Positions 1 through 10,335 of a stretch of 64,000 bases of DNA are shown here, piece after piece. The DNA lies in NCBI GenBank assembly GCA_030144725.1, contig JASKMD010000006.1, positions 5,259,575 to 5,323,574 on the forward strand, given 5' to 3'. This DNA is from Haematococcus lacustris (lineage: Eukaryota; Chlorophyta; Chlorophyceae; Chlamydomonadales; Haematococcaceae). Made by a program: the position numbers and the translations under genes. Below the pieces are notes generated by a model. That model had not been told where the DNA came from, ran no database searches, and saw only the letters and a program-made list of their open reading frames with translations. Position 1 is the stretch's first letter. Each line of letters begins with the position of its first letter.

Positions 1-763
1 CACGCGCGGCAGCGTATACCTCCTCATCGCTGTCATACCCTGCCCCGCCCGCCCCCCCAGCTGCTGTGGCGGTGGCGGCGGCAGCACCCGCGCCTGCCGC
101 ACGCCGCGCCTGCACTTGCAAGCATGCCATGGGCACATGGCAGTGAGGCATGATCAAATGGAAGCATGACATGGCGCATGGCGCATGGTGCATGGTGCAT
201 AACATCTTATTCCTGGTCCCCACAAGCTCTTACCCCACCCAGCCAACCTTGGCTCATTCTCTAGGGGCAGGTAAGGGGGGCTCCAGGGGTGGAGGGCTCA
301 TGGGGAGGTTATGTGTCACAGGGCAGGGGAGGGCAGGGGGCCGGCAGGGCAGGGCTGTGCTGATCAACATGGGTATAAAAAGAAGTGTCTGCCCCTGATG
401 TCCCTGCCTTCACCCCGAGCCCCCTGACCCCACTTGGACCCCATGCTGGACTAGCGACTGGAAGGAGCGCTGATGACCCTGCCTGCCTCCTCACCACCCC
501 TACTGGCCCGCTCCTGGACCCCCTCCCCCTACCCCTCCCCGGAGCAAGCCCTGCCCCCGAGCCCCCTGCTCCCTCCTGGACTCCTTGCCACCTTGCCCTC
601 AGCCCTCACCGCCATGTACTCGGCTGCGTCATACTCCTCATCACACTCCAGGTCCTGCCTGGCGCCCTTCTTGCCCGCCTGGGCCGCTGCAGGGGCCGGC
701 GCTGCCTTGGTGTCCAGGGTGTCCATGAAGGCGTCCAGGGGGTCGTACTCCTCCTCCTCCTCA

Positions 764-797
<34 letters not shown>

Positions 798-2472
798 CCT
801 GCAAGCACCACCAGAACACGAGACAGCTGGACGACCTGTTGAGAGCCTCCCTCCCCCTCCCCCTCCCCCTCCCGCTCCCGCTCCCTCTGCCTCTGCCTCT
901 CCCCATCCCCCTCAACATGTCCCCTGTTGCCACATGGGGGTGGCAGTGTCGCTAGGTGTAAGCACTGCATGTGGTTTAGATTTGATCGCACCCCAAGGCA
1001 GGTCTCAAGGCTGAACCTGGCAGCAGGGTTTATAGCTTACTGTGAGCGTCATGAACAGTGCTGGCTGGCTGGCTGGCAGGTTGCTGGCTGGCAAAAGCAG
1101 TCAGGCTCTCACAGACCCAGGGCAGCATGGGTAGGGGGAGGGCTGGCAGGGGCAGCTGAGCAGGAGGAAGGGGGCAGGGTGACCTGGGGGGCAGAGGGTG
1201 GGGCAGGCGCATCAGCAGCCTTGCTCGCAGCCAGCGCTGCCAGCATAGAGGGTGGTGGCTTGGCCGGGCCTGTGTTGATCTCCAGCTCAATGGCTCTCTC
1301 AATCTGCAGCCACGACAGCAGTACAGGGTAGGAGGCAGTGTCGAGGTGGAGGTGAGGGCGAAGGGGATGGGCGCTGTGACGGGGGAGTGGGCTACATGCA
1401 AGCGTCACTCCAACTAGCAGCAATGAAATGCTGGTTGGAGTGCCTAGCCTAACCCTACCCTAACCCTACCCTAACCCTACCCTAACCCTACCCTAACCCT
1501 GATGGAAAGCAACGTCATGGGGGAGGGGGTTAGATGACGTCATAAAGCAGCAGCGGGATGGAAAGCAAAGTGATGATGAAGAGGGGCACATGGCACCCTG
1601 CTAGTACTCTGCCCAGGCCAGCTGTGGAGGCCAGAGGTCAGGGAGCTGGGCTGCCTAGGGAGATGTGCTGTCAGGAGCACTCAGTTGATCTGGTGTGTTC
1701 TGTTGGCAGCCCTGTCCTGTGCTGCTGCCTTGCCCTGTGCTGCTGCCTTGACCCCCCAGGAGGGTGCACAGGGCAAACTAGAAGCAGATGCCATCTAGTA
1801 CATGCTGCCACATGCCAAGCAGCGCCAGTGTCCTGTAGCAGTGGCAGGGGGTAGTGGGCGCACAAGTGAGTCATAGCTGTGGCAGTCATCGTAGTCTCCC
1901 CCACGCTGGTCCAAGAACTCCTGCAAATGCAGAGTTTGGCCAGGGGGCCGCTTCATCTTTGCTAGCCATGTGGACCATGTGCTATTACTGAATTGTATAA
2001 TCCTCCCTCCTCTGTCCGTGTGCTGTCGGATGGGCCCACTGTACTAGTTCCTTACATAGCATGACATGGCAGGATATGGCTTGCAAGCTGGAGGCTTGCC
2101 ATGGCAGTTGATAACGAGCTGCATTGTGTTGATGGAGCTACATCAACTGTCCCTGCCAAGCTATCGCTGGGGTTGGGGTGTACCTTGATGTGCTCTGGCG
2201 CCCAAGTGCGGAAATCCGTCAGGCCCGTCTGTGGGTCGGCGCACGATGGTTGTGTAACGCTGAAGCTGCCAGCGCATCACCTCGATGCAGCTCGCGCTAC
2301 GCACCCGGCGCTCCCCATAATTGTCAATCTCATAGTTGGGCTGCTCAAACACTCTGGGCTGTGCGGCCTCCGTGCCCGCGTTTGATCCAATGCCCAAACC
2401 CTGTCTCTTAAGCGCAAACGAAGAAACTTGGGAATGATACGGAAACTTACGCTTGAGGTGCGCGTCATCCAT
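1..2472 (-). CDS. DEAD-box RNA helicase, RH24/DDX42-like, N-terminal part (runs off the left edge)
   Basis: Only the N-terminal region is in the window; the helicase core would lie to the left. The reading is pieced from exons on the minus strand. The first exon starts at an ATG at 2472 (MDDAHLKRKF, then FALKRQGLGIGS). A possible exon near 1310-1200 contains IERAIELEINTG. An exon near 800-600 reads EEEYDPLDAFMDTL. The last, at about 108-1, follows a CAG acceptor and reads GYDSDEEVYAAAR. The DPLDAFM and GY(N/D)SDEEVYAAA(K/R) motifs occur in this order in plant RH24-type helicases (DDX42 group), nuclear DEAD-box proteins linked to the spliceosome. Between them are Ala, Glu and Arg-Gly runs encoded by CTG and CCCCCT repeats. 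The assignment rests on these motifs. Joining the 2.47 kb exon and the 1.3 kb exon to this gene is inference. Confidence 0.55.
1448..1500. repeat. Interstitial telomere-like repeat, 11-bp unit
   Basis: About five head-to-tail copies of CCCTAACCCTA. The unit is one perfect plant/animal-type telomere hexamer plus one 5-bp shortened copy. It is internal, between genes, so it is an interstitial array and not a chromosome end. Confidence 0.85.
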
Positions 2473-3396
2473 GAGGTTCTAATCGTTTCTGCAAATGCGA
2501 GCAGTCACTCTGTAAGCGTCATGCATGCGCACAACATGGAGGTGGCCGAACTCGAGGAGTCCGAACATTGAGGAGGCGCATTCTGCAATCACTACCTCTG
2601 TCCTGGCCTCATGGGACTGCCACACTGTTGCCAAGAGCTGACTATTGGTCCAGAGAGGCCCGGCTGGTCATTGTCAGCACGTGTTGTTGCCAAGGCAGCC
2701 TGGACATTTAGCTTCAGATTGTGAAGACCCATTAACTTGGCTCGACACCTTCCGCGGCACTCCTTAGACATGGGCCGGTGGCAGCGGCCGGTGCGCAGCG
2801 GGCGCGAAACGGTTGTGAGTTTTCGGTTTGACACAGTGTTGCCCTCGATCATCCCATCACGGTCGTGAACCGCGCAAGTCAACGTATCAGTAGACGAGGC
2901 GGCATGACACGCAAACCCCTCGTAGCTACCATGCTGGCATGAAGCGGCTGGAAGGTAACATACCGGAAAAACCCGATATTCACGTTCATGCACAACTCAG
3001 ACATTGGTTGCGCCCCTAGCTGCCGGCCAACCTCCCTACACAACATCGTAGCGTACACATGGCAACGCCCACACGAGTGGCGGCAGCAGCAGCAAGCGTG
3101 TGAGCAGCAGAGAGCCCCCACGAGCAGCAGTATGGGGTGGAGAACACTACGCTTGGGCTCACAGCTGTACTTGCTCATTCTGAGTCAGAGGCAGAGCCAG
3201 GGCCAGCTCCTTCCAATGCGTGATGCAATAACCACCTTCTAGTGTGATGTCGGATTGAGTGCTGTGGAGGTCGGGATGGACAGGGCTGCTGCTGCTAGCA
3301 GTGCCAGCAACCTCTTCAGCTGACCCTTATAACTACCAGCTCAACCACCCAACCGCTACCTGCACGCCAGCCATATCTGGTTGTCGCACACCCCAG
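2473..3396. other. Intergenic stretch, no supported gene
   Basis: Between the helicase 5' end and the low-complexity gene. Short frames exist on both strands but none carries a recognisable motif or a consistent exon structure. Confidence 0.4.
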
Positions 3397-6300
3397 TCAC
3401 ACTTCAGCTGGCACCATCGTTGCAGCAGCCATGCGCTGCCGTAACCGCACATTCGGCTTGCCACTGTGCTTCAGCTCCACCTGCCTGCTGCTGCAGTCAT
3501 AAGTGGCCCCTGGCTTGGCATTCTTGCTCAGACTCCCCCCATGGGCCCTCCCCTCCCATGCATGCCTTGTGCCATGCGGTGGCCCACCCCCTGTCTGGTG
3601 CAATGGCGCATGCGGGCCAGCCTGGACCCCATTGCAGCACCCGGCTGCCAAGTCTGATGCCTGCTGCTGCACAGGAGCCTGCGGCGGGGCGAGAGGTTGT
3701 GGTGGTGGTGGCTGCAGGGGCAGCAGGGGCTGTAGGGGCAGGGGATGTGATGGCTGGGGGTGCTGGAGGGGCTCAGTTTGAGGGTGCCTGAGGGGCTGGC
3801 TTGGGTGCAGGTGGTGGAGTGGTAGGTGGGTAGCAAGCAGCGGCTGCAAGGGCTGGGGCGGGTGCAGGGGCGTGCGGTGGGGTGGCTGTTGGCAGGTGGA
3901 TGGCTGTGGGGGGTGCTGCCCCTGCTCATCATGTTGCTGAGGTACCAGCTGCCAGGCCACAGCTTGCCTCTCAGCAATCGTTCGGCCCTCTTGCTGGCCT
4001 AGTGAGTGCAACTGATGCTGCTGCTGCTGCTGCTGTTGTTGTTGTTCTCCAGGCAATGCAGGCTGCTGTTTTTGGTGCAACTGACTGTGTAGCCCCGACC
4101 CTGCCAGCTGCAGTGGCAGCGGTGTTTGCTGCTGCTGCTGCTGCTGCTGCCAGCTGTCAGAGGAGCCCTGCATCCCATGCTGCTGCTGCTGCTGCAGGAG
4201 GTGCCCAGGCATAGGGCTAGGCCCAGGCATGCCAGCCCCTCCCAAGCCACGCTCTGGTAATGAAGGATCAAGGGGCCATGGTGCATGGAGATGTAGCCCA
4301 TGTGGCCATGGAGATGCCATGGGAGGGGGGAGGGGTAGTGTGGAGGGCAGAGGGAGGGGAGGTGGGGACAGCTCAGTAGTGTACGCCTCCTGCTGCCTCC
4401 CGCCGATAGAAGCTCCAGTAAGCAGTGAGGCCTCGGACTGGGCTGCCTGCCCTGCCTTGCTGCCCCTGGCACTGCTCCTGGTGCTGCTCCCGGCGCTGGG
4501 CACGACAGGGCTAGGCCAGGGGGAGGCAGGCGGCCAAGGGAGCAGGACGGGTGCTGCTGTGCTGGTGGCCCAAGCTGGATCAGAGGGAGAGGCAGGAGCA
4601 GGCAGGTGAGGGAGAGGGCGAGGAGGAAGAGGGCGAGGAGGAAGAGGAGGAGGAGGAGGAGGGGGCAGCGTCAGGGGCTGCAGGGGTGGGGTGGCTGCTG
4701 ACGGCACCATGCTGGCACCCAGTGCTCTGCCAGCAGCGGCTGAGATTGCAGTCCGCCCTGCTGAGATGGGTGTGGCAGGTGTGGGGGAGGGGGGAGGCTG
4801 CCGTCTGGCCTGAGGGGAGGGTGGGGGTAGGGGGGGGGCAGCCAGGGGTTTGCGGCGCCCCGCCCTGCTGTTGCGGGGGCGGAGGTGTCGGGGGGGCCGC
4901 TGCTTGCTGTGGCGGCGGTAGGTAAGGCACAGCCTAGGCCAGCTGCTCCTGGCCCCTCCCCCCATGCTGCTGCTGCCGCCGCTGCTGGTACCGCCGCTGC
5001 TGCGAGCGCTCAAGTCGGGGCGGGTGGTGAATGTGCTGGTCACACTGCTGTGTGTGCCGTTAGCCATGAAGCGAGCGCCGCCCAACGTGGAGTCGGCAGT
5101 GTGACCTCCAGGAGCCTGAGCAACGTCTGACCTGCATGTCACCAAGCTGCCCCTCCCAGCCTGCTGAAGCCAGGCGCTGTCTCCCCCACCATCGCTGCTG
5201 CTGCTGCTGGCAGCACTGGATGCAGCCCTGCCACCGGGCCCGCTGCTGCCCTGCCTGTCCCTCACACCATTCAGGGGGCTGTGGCCACTGCAGCTGTGGC
5301 TGTTCCACACAGACAGGTAGCCCCTCTGCCGCCCCCCTGGCCCTGCCCCTGCTCCTTCTGCAGCTCGTGCTTGTGCTTGTGCTGCCCCAGTTGACGCAGC
5401 TTGTGCTCGTGCTGCCCCAGCCGGCTGGTCTGGGCCCTGGACCGTGTGCAGCATCAGTGATGAAGCCGGTCTGGGTCTCTCCCTCTCCTGCTGTGCCACT
5501 GGCGCCAGTTGCTGCAGCTGCCCAGGGCCCCCCTGCTGCCCCGACAGCTGTGCCAGCTCCTGCAGCTCCTGGCCCTGCAGCTGTGCCAGGCCCGTCCTGC
5601 TCTGTAACCCTCCAGCACAGCCTCCGCTTCCTCCCTCCTCCCTCCCTGGCCCTGCCCACTGCTGGCTCAGCCATGCCCTCTCCCCCATGCTGGGCTGTGT
5701 AACACACTGTCCCCCTACCCCTGTCCCCTGCTCTTGTTGCTGGTTGGACCCACCACCAGGAGCCGGCTCCCACCTGCCAACCTGACCTGCCCACTGACCT
5801 GCCTGTGCACGGCTGCGGCGGTGCCGCTCACGCCGCTGCCTCACTCCCACCCACCCCTGCGTGGGGGCCCCTAAGGTACGCCCTGCCTCTGGCCCTGCCC
5901 GCATCTCCAACCCTGCCTGTGCTTCACCGCCCACCCCTGGCCCTGCCCCTGCCCCTTGCCCTTGCCCTTGCAGCTGCAGTCCCCCTACGGGCCCTGCTGA
6001 GGTGCCTGGCTGGGTCGACGGCTGGTGTGCGTGATGCAGCTGCAGCTGCCAGCCCTGTGGCGGCACCCCCCCTGCTGCTGGCAGCCTGGAGGCATGGGGC
6101 GGGGTGGGGTGCTGGGGGGTCATGGGCTGTGCTAGGTCAGGGCTGGACCCAGCCCCTGCTGCTGCTGGCAGCCAGGTAGCTGGCGGGGGGGCCTGCTGCT
6201 GGGCTGGCCTAGCCTGTGTGGCACCAGGCCAGGGGGGGAGGCAGCTGACAGCAGCTGACAGGGGAGGGGGCAGCTCGCTGAGGGGCTGCCCGCCCTGCCC

Positions 6301-7142
6301 CGCTGTCCCTGACCCGCCTGCCCTGCGTCCTGGCCTCAGAGGCGGTGCAGGGTATGCAGGGTCAGGGCACCAAGGGGAGGGGGCGGCCGTGGCTAAGAGA
6401 GCGGCGGGAGGTGGGTCTGGGTCTGGGGCTGTTGTGTTGCGTGGGGCTGGTGCAGGGGGTGGGAGAGCAGCCGTATTGAGGTCAGGGCCAGGGTCTGGTT
6501 TTAGCACTGAGCCAGGGGCTGGGGCAGGCAGGGCCTGGACCAGGAGCTTGAGGAAGGCTGCTTTGCGCATGGTGAGGGCCTGGTGGAGGGGCAGCTCAGC
6601 AGCCTGCAGGGCAGCAGGCAGGCAGGCAGGCAGGCAGGTCAGGCGTGTGGCCTTCTGCACGGCATACTAAGGCAGCAGGGAGGGTGGTAGCTTCTCCCCA
6701 GCTCCTCGGACCTATGCCTGCTCAGCCACACTGCACCTGCACAGCATCACCCCTGGTGCCCACCCAGTGCATCCTGGCAGCTTCCTGGCAGCTTCGCCTG
6801 CCTTCCCCCTGCCTCACCCGCCCGCAGTGCGTGAGGAGCTGCAGCCGGCTGTAGGTGGCCCGTGTGCAGGCCAGGCAGTCCGCCACCTGGGCGGGTGACA
6901 GCCGCCCCCACTGCACAGCCCAGCTGCCACAGGCCTGGCAGGCCTGCTGGAGGCTGCGTGTGCGGGCCAGCAGCTGGGCAGGCGGCTGCAGCAGCAGCCG
7001 GGGGCAGTGGCAGACCTGCGAGGGTGGTGGGGGGAAGGGTGGGCAGGGAGGGGGGTGGGCGGGGAGGGGGGAGGGGGGGCACAACAGCTAGGGAAAAGGG
7101 CGGGGAGGGGAGGGGGGGCTGGGGAGGTAGGTCCCCTTTCAT
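3397..7142 (-). CDS. Low-complexity Pro/Gln/Ala/Gly-rich protein of unknown function
   Basis: A 1087-codon uninterrupted minus-strand frame (6660-3397) with a normal stop. A probable upstream exon at about 7015-6840 reads QACGSWAVQWGRLSPAQVA and resembles the helical hairpins of OPR/FASTK-like organelle RNA proteins. The long frame starts MQKATRLTCLPACLPAALQA, then HQALTMRKAAFLKLLVQAL, and after that is almost wholly low complexity: Pro/Ala-rich, Gln tracts of 5-10 residues near residues 790-870, Ser/Gly-rich stretches and PxPLPP runs. Absence of stops in such GC-rich repetitive DNA is weaker evidence than usual, and some parts may be introns read through. No catalytic domain is visible. It could be an OPR-like protein with large disordered inserts, as is common in this algal group, or a regulator with disordered activation regions. 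Function unknown. Confidence 0.4.
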
Positions 7143-7644
7143 GCAGAATTGATCAATACGCTAGACAGGCATGTGCCAGCACCTCACCACGCGCATCACT
7201 GAACCCATGGGTCACATGGGTCACATGAGAGCACATGAGGGCCCTCACACCATCACACCATCACACAGCTGAGCCTGTGAGTTTTGAGGCGTGGCCCTGT
7301 GGGAAGGCTGGGAATGCAGCAGCAGACGACCTGGATTCAGCACCGGTGGCCTGTGCCTGGTCAGTGGCATTGAGGGTCATCACATGGCTGTTCTGTGGCT
7401 GTTGCTGGTCTGTGGCATTGAGGGCGGTGTTGATGACCCTTGGATGATCTGGCGAACACCCAGAGCCTGGCGTGGCTGCTCAACCTCAGTGGCTGCAGCA
7501 AGCCAGGCAATAGGCCCAACCCTACCCACTGCACCATGGGGTACACATGGCCTGGCAACCAGGAATGTAAGAAGCTGACTGTGGTGCCTGCCCCTGACCC
7601 TAAGCCAACCCTGACCCTGACCCTCACTGAATCTTGACCCACCC

Positions 7645-8720
7645 TCACCCTGAGCCTTCCCTCCGCACCATGGCATATGCATGGCCTGACGACTTGGACA
7701 CCTGCTTGGCCAGCACCTCCTGTGCCTGTCTGACTTGGTCCATGTCAGCCCGCATCAGCTCCGGGCAAGCCAGCACCAGGGGCAGCACCTGCCTCATCGG
7801 CTTGTTCAGCACCGACTGCAGCACCTTGACCTTGTTCAGCAGCACACGAGGCCCCAGGAAAACCAGGTCAGGCTGCTGCTGCAGGGCACCCAGCAGCATG
7901 TGGGTGGGCCGGCCCAGCAGGCGGGAGTACAAGGCTAGACGTTGGCTCAGGGCAGCTGGCCGTGCTGTCAGGTACTCTGGGGCTGCTGCTGCCATGCGCA
8001 GCATGACGTGCATGGGCAGGCTGCCCAGGACAGTGGCCATGGCGGACAGCCGGGCCTGCACCACGGCAGGGTCCCGCTTCAGGATGCTGGGGATGCTGAC
8101 TGCGGCAGTGGCGACTTTGCAGAAAGGCAGCGCCAGGTGCTGAGCCAGCATGGCGGTGGCAGTTGCCAGCTCGCCTGGCTGGGCTTGGAGCACCATCACT
8201 GGCTGGCGGGCTGCAAGGGCCCTGGCATCGCTCAGAGGCAACTGCAGTTCAGTCGCCACTTTTGAAATGGCAGCTGACAGCTGGGCGCCGCTGACGTGGT
8301 GCAGCTCGGGGCATGATTGCAATAAGGTTTGGAGGGGGGCTACGGGGACATGCAGCGCTTGGGAAAGCAATTCCAGCTGCTGTGGGGATAAGCTGGCTGC
8401 AAGGAGCAGAACAGCAGCAAAGCAGCCGTGCACAGCCATGCACTGCCTGGGTCATCATGCTCTGCCTGGCAACTAGCCGCTCACTGTCTGGCTGTCATGA
8501 CAAAAGGCATTTACCAACCTTTGGTGTCAGGGCGCTGGCATCTCTGTGCCAAACCGTCTGCTGGCTTTTTCACAAGACTGGCTGAAAGGTTCACGTCAGC
8601 CAGCAATAGTCCACGCTGGGGCTGCAGCGCGAGGCTTGGTGCGTCGACCCGGCCTACACGAGGGGACACGCGGCTGATTGCTGCGCGGAGAGCAATGAAC
8701 TGCAGTCCATGCTGCCGCAC
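7645..8720 (-). CDS. mTERF-family organelle protein, two exons
   Basis: Exon 1 is 8720-8519 and exon 2 is 8396-7645. The intron has a GTTGGT donor and a TTGCAG acceptor, and the phases fit (one base plus two), giving 317 residues. The N-terminus (MRQHGLQFIALRAAISRVS) is Arg/Ser-rich with few acidic residues, as expected of a mitochondrial or plastid transit peptide. The rest is a series of roughly 30-35-residue helical units with the mTERF pattern of Leu-rich helix, Pro, and a short second helix: VLQAQPGELATATAMLAQHL, then IPSILKRDPAVVQARLSAM, then LLGALQQQPDLVFLGPRVLL, then VLACPELMRADM. mTERF proteins bind organelle nucleic acid and act in transcription termination, RNA maturation or ribosome assembly. 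The target cannot be told from sequence. Family assignment is from the repeat pattern, and the specific member is not identified. Confidence 0.72.
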
Positions 8721-8984
8721 ACACCGCTAATTGCAGTGGTGCTGCAGAGGGTGCGACAAGGGCGAATCAGCGACCTGGGATGGTGAAGGAGCTCCCTCCA
8801 TGACAGCATTAGGCGCTAGGACATCGGGCACTAGCCCTTCATCGTGACAACCTCACATACAAGGTAATCTGCGCGCCATAGTCAGCAGCGGTGCCCTCGC
8901 TCGCACAATCGGCATTGCAATAGAGGCCTGCAAGATCGAAATCACACCTTCACATGCAAGGTAAAGGTGCAGGTGTTGTTGGTG

Positions 8985-9090
8985 TTGGTGCTGGTGCTGG
9001 TGCTGGTGCTGGCGCTGGCGCTGGCGCTGGCGCTGGTGCTGGTGCTGGTGCTGGTGCTGGTGCTGGTGCTGGTGCTGGTGCTGGTGCTGG
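8985..9090. repeat. GGTGCT/GGCGCT hexanucleotide microsatellite
   Basis: About 17 copies of GGTGCT with an internal block of GGCGCT, preceded by two GTTGGT variants. The same hexamer array recurs near 11150. Confidence 0.9.
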
Positions 9091-9980
9091 ATCCCTACAA
9101 GGTTCACGATTCCCTAAAACGTTTCCTGTTTCCCTATCCTCCTGTGGAACCCCTACACCTCTCCACAGGAGTGAGTGACCAGTGTGTGTCCCTAACCTAG
9201 GTGCGACCCTAGGACTCCCTAGAGCCCTACCCTATGCATGACTCTCTCGCACACACACACCCCTGGTGTAGTCGAATGGGGGCAACCGAATTGTTTGCTT
9301 GTTTGATTCATGGCATGATACACATGTCACTATCGCTGCCGCTGGTACCGCCGCTACAACTTCCGCAGCTGGCCATTGTCGCGCACGTCCACCCACTCCT
9401 GGCCACACCGCCTGGGTTGGGCATTCGGGGGCGGCCAGTCCAGCTGCTGAGCTCGCGAGGGCGGCCCGGCCCGGCTGCGATGCGGCTGATGTTCAGCGCG
9501 GCTGACACGTCGTAGAACCTGATGTTGCTGATGCTGGGCCTGGCTTGGTTCTGGCTGCGCGGCGAGCTCACGATCCACTTCACAGTCCGAGGCATTCCGG
9601 TTCCGTCTACACTGTCTGTTTCGCTGCCTTGCTTTATTTTGCGCTGCATTTGCTTTGTGAAGCGCTGATTGCTTTTTACTTACTAGTTTTCCTGTTTATT
9701 TCCTTTGTTCACCGCCAATTCCCCCGCTACGCCTAGCGATAGATGTTGCAGGATGCTACCTCCGGCCCAATTAGAAGCAAAATAACTAGCGCGACAGCGT
9801 CCTCTAGTTGTCGACGCATACCGTACACCTTCCATACCGTACACCTTCCTCTATCCAAGTAGCGATTTGAAAGTCACACTTTCTTGGGACATGGCTCCGT
9901 GTGCTCCCCAAAGGGCATTGTGGGGACTAACAACTGCTTTGGCCGCATAGACACTCGCTCCACTGTGCAAAACCTGCAGA
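9091..9980. other. Intergenic stretch with a weak minus-strand coding signal
   Basis: Minus frames at 9649-9308 and 9578-9354 look compositionally coding-like but overlap each other and show no recognisable motif. I cannot tell whether they form a small gene or a 3' exon of the neighbouring helical-repeat gene. Confidence 0.3.
9752..9822. repeat. Copy 1 of a dispersed 71-bp repeat
   Basis: Shares GGATGCT, CCCA(A/G)TTAGAAGCAAA, ACTAGCGCGA and GCGTCCTCTAG, in order and spacing, with 55818-55888. It is about 85% identical by eye. Confidence 0.7.
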
Positions 9981-9992
9981 TGTCCATGAAGT

Positions 9993-10004
9993 ACAGCAGC
10001 AGCT

Positions 10005-10050
<46 letters not shown>
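9993..10050. repeat. CAG trinucleotide microsatellite
   Basis: About 18 near-perfect CAG units (CTG on the minus strand). Confidence 0.9.
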
Positions 10051-10053
<3 letters not shown>

Positions 10054-10335
10054 GCGGTGTTGCCAGCCATAGGATGCCTGAATGCATTTTCGTCAGCTGT
10101 TTCAGGCGCTGCCTCATCAGTTTCTGATAACATGGATCCGAAGTGCACATGTCATGAGCTCATGTGCAGGTTCATGCACGAAGTAATGAGGTACTCCGCT
10201 GGGAGTCATCCAAGCAGCCTTAACACCATCCAAATGAAAATCGTGCAGCAAAGATTCTGGAAAGACACTCTTCTAGCAGAGATGTGCAATGAAGAGGGCC
10301 ATCCAAACCAATTGCCTTGCGTCCCCCAGTACTTT

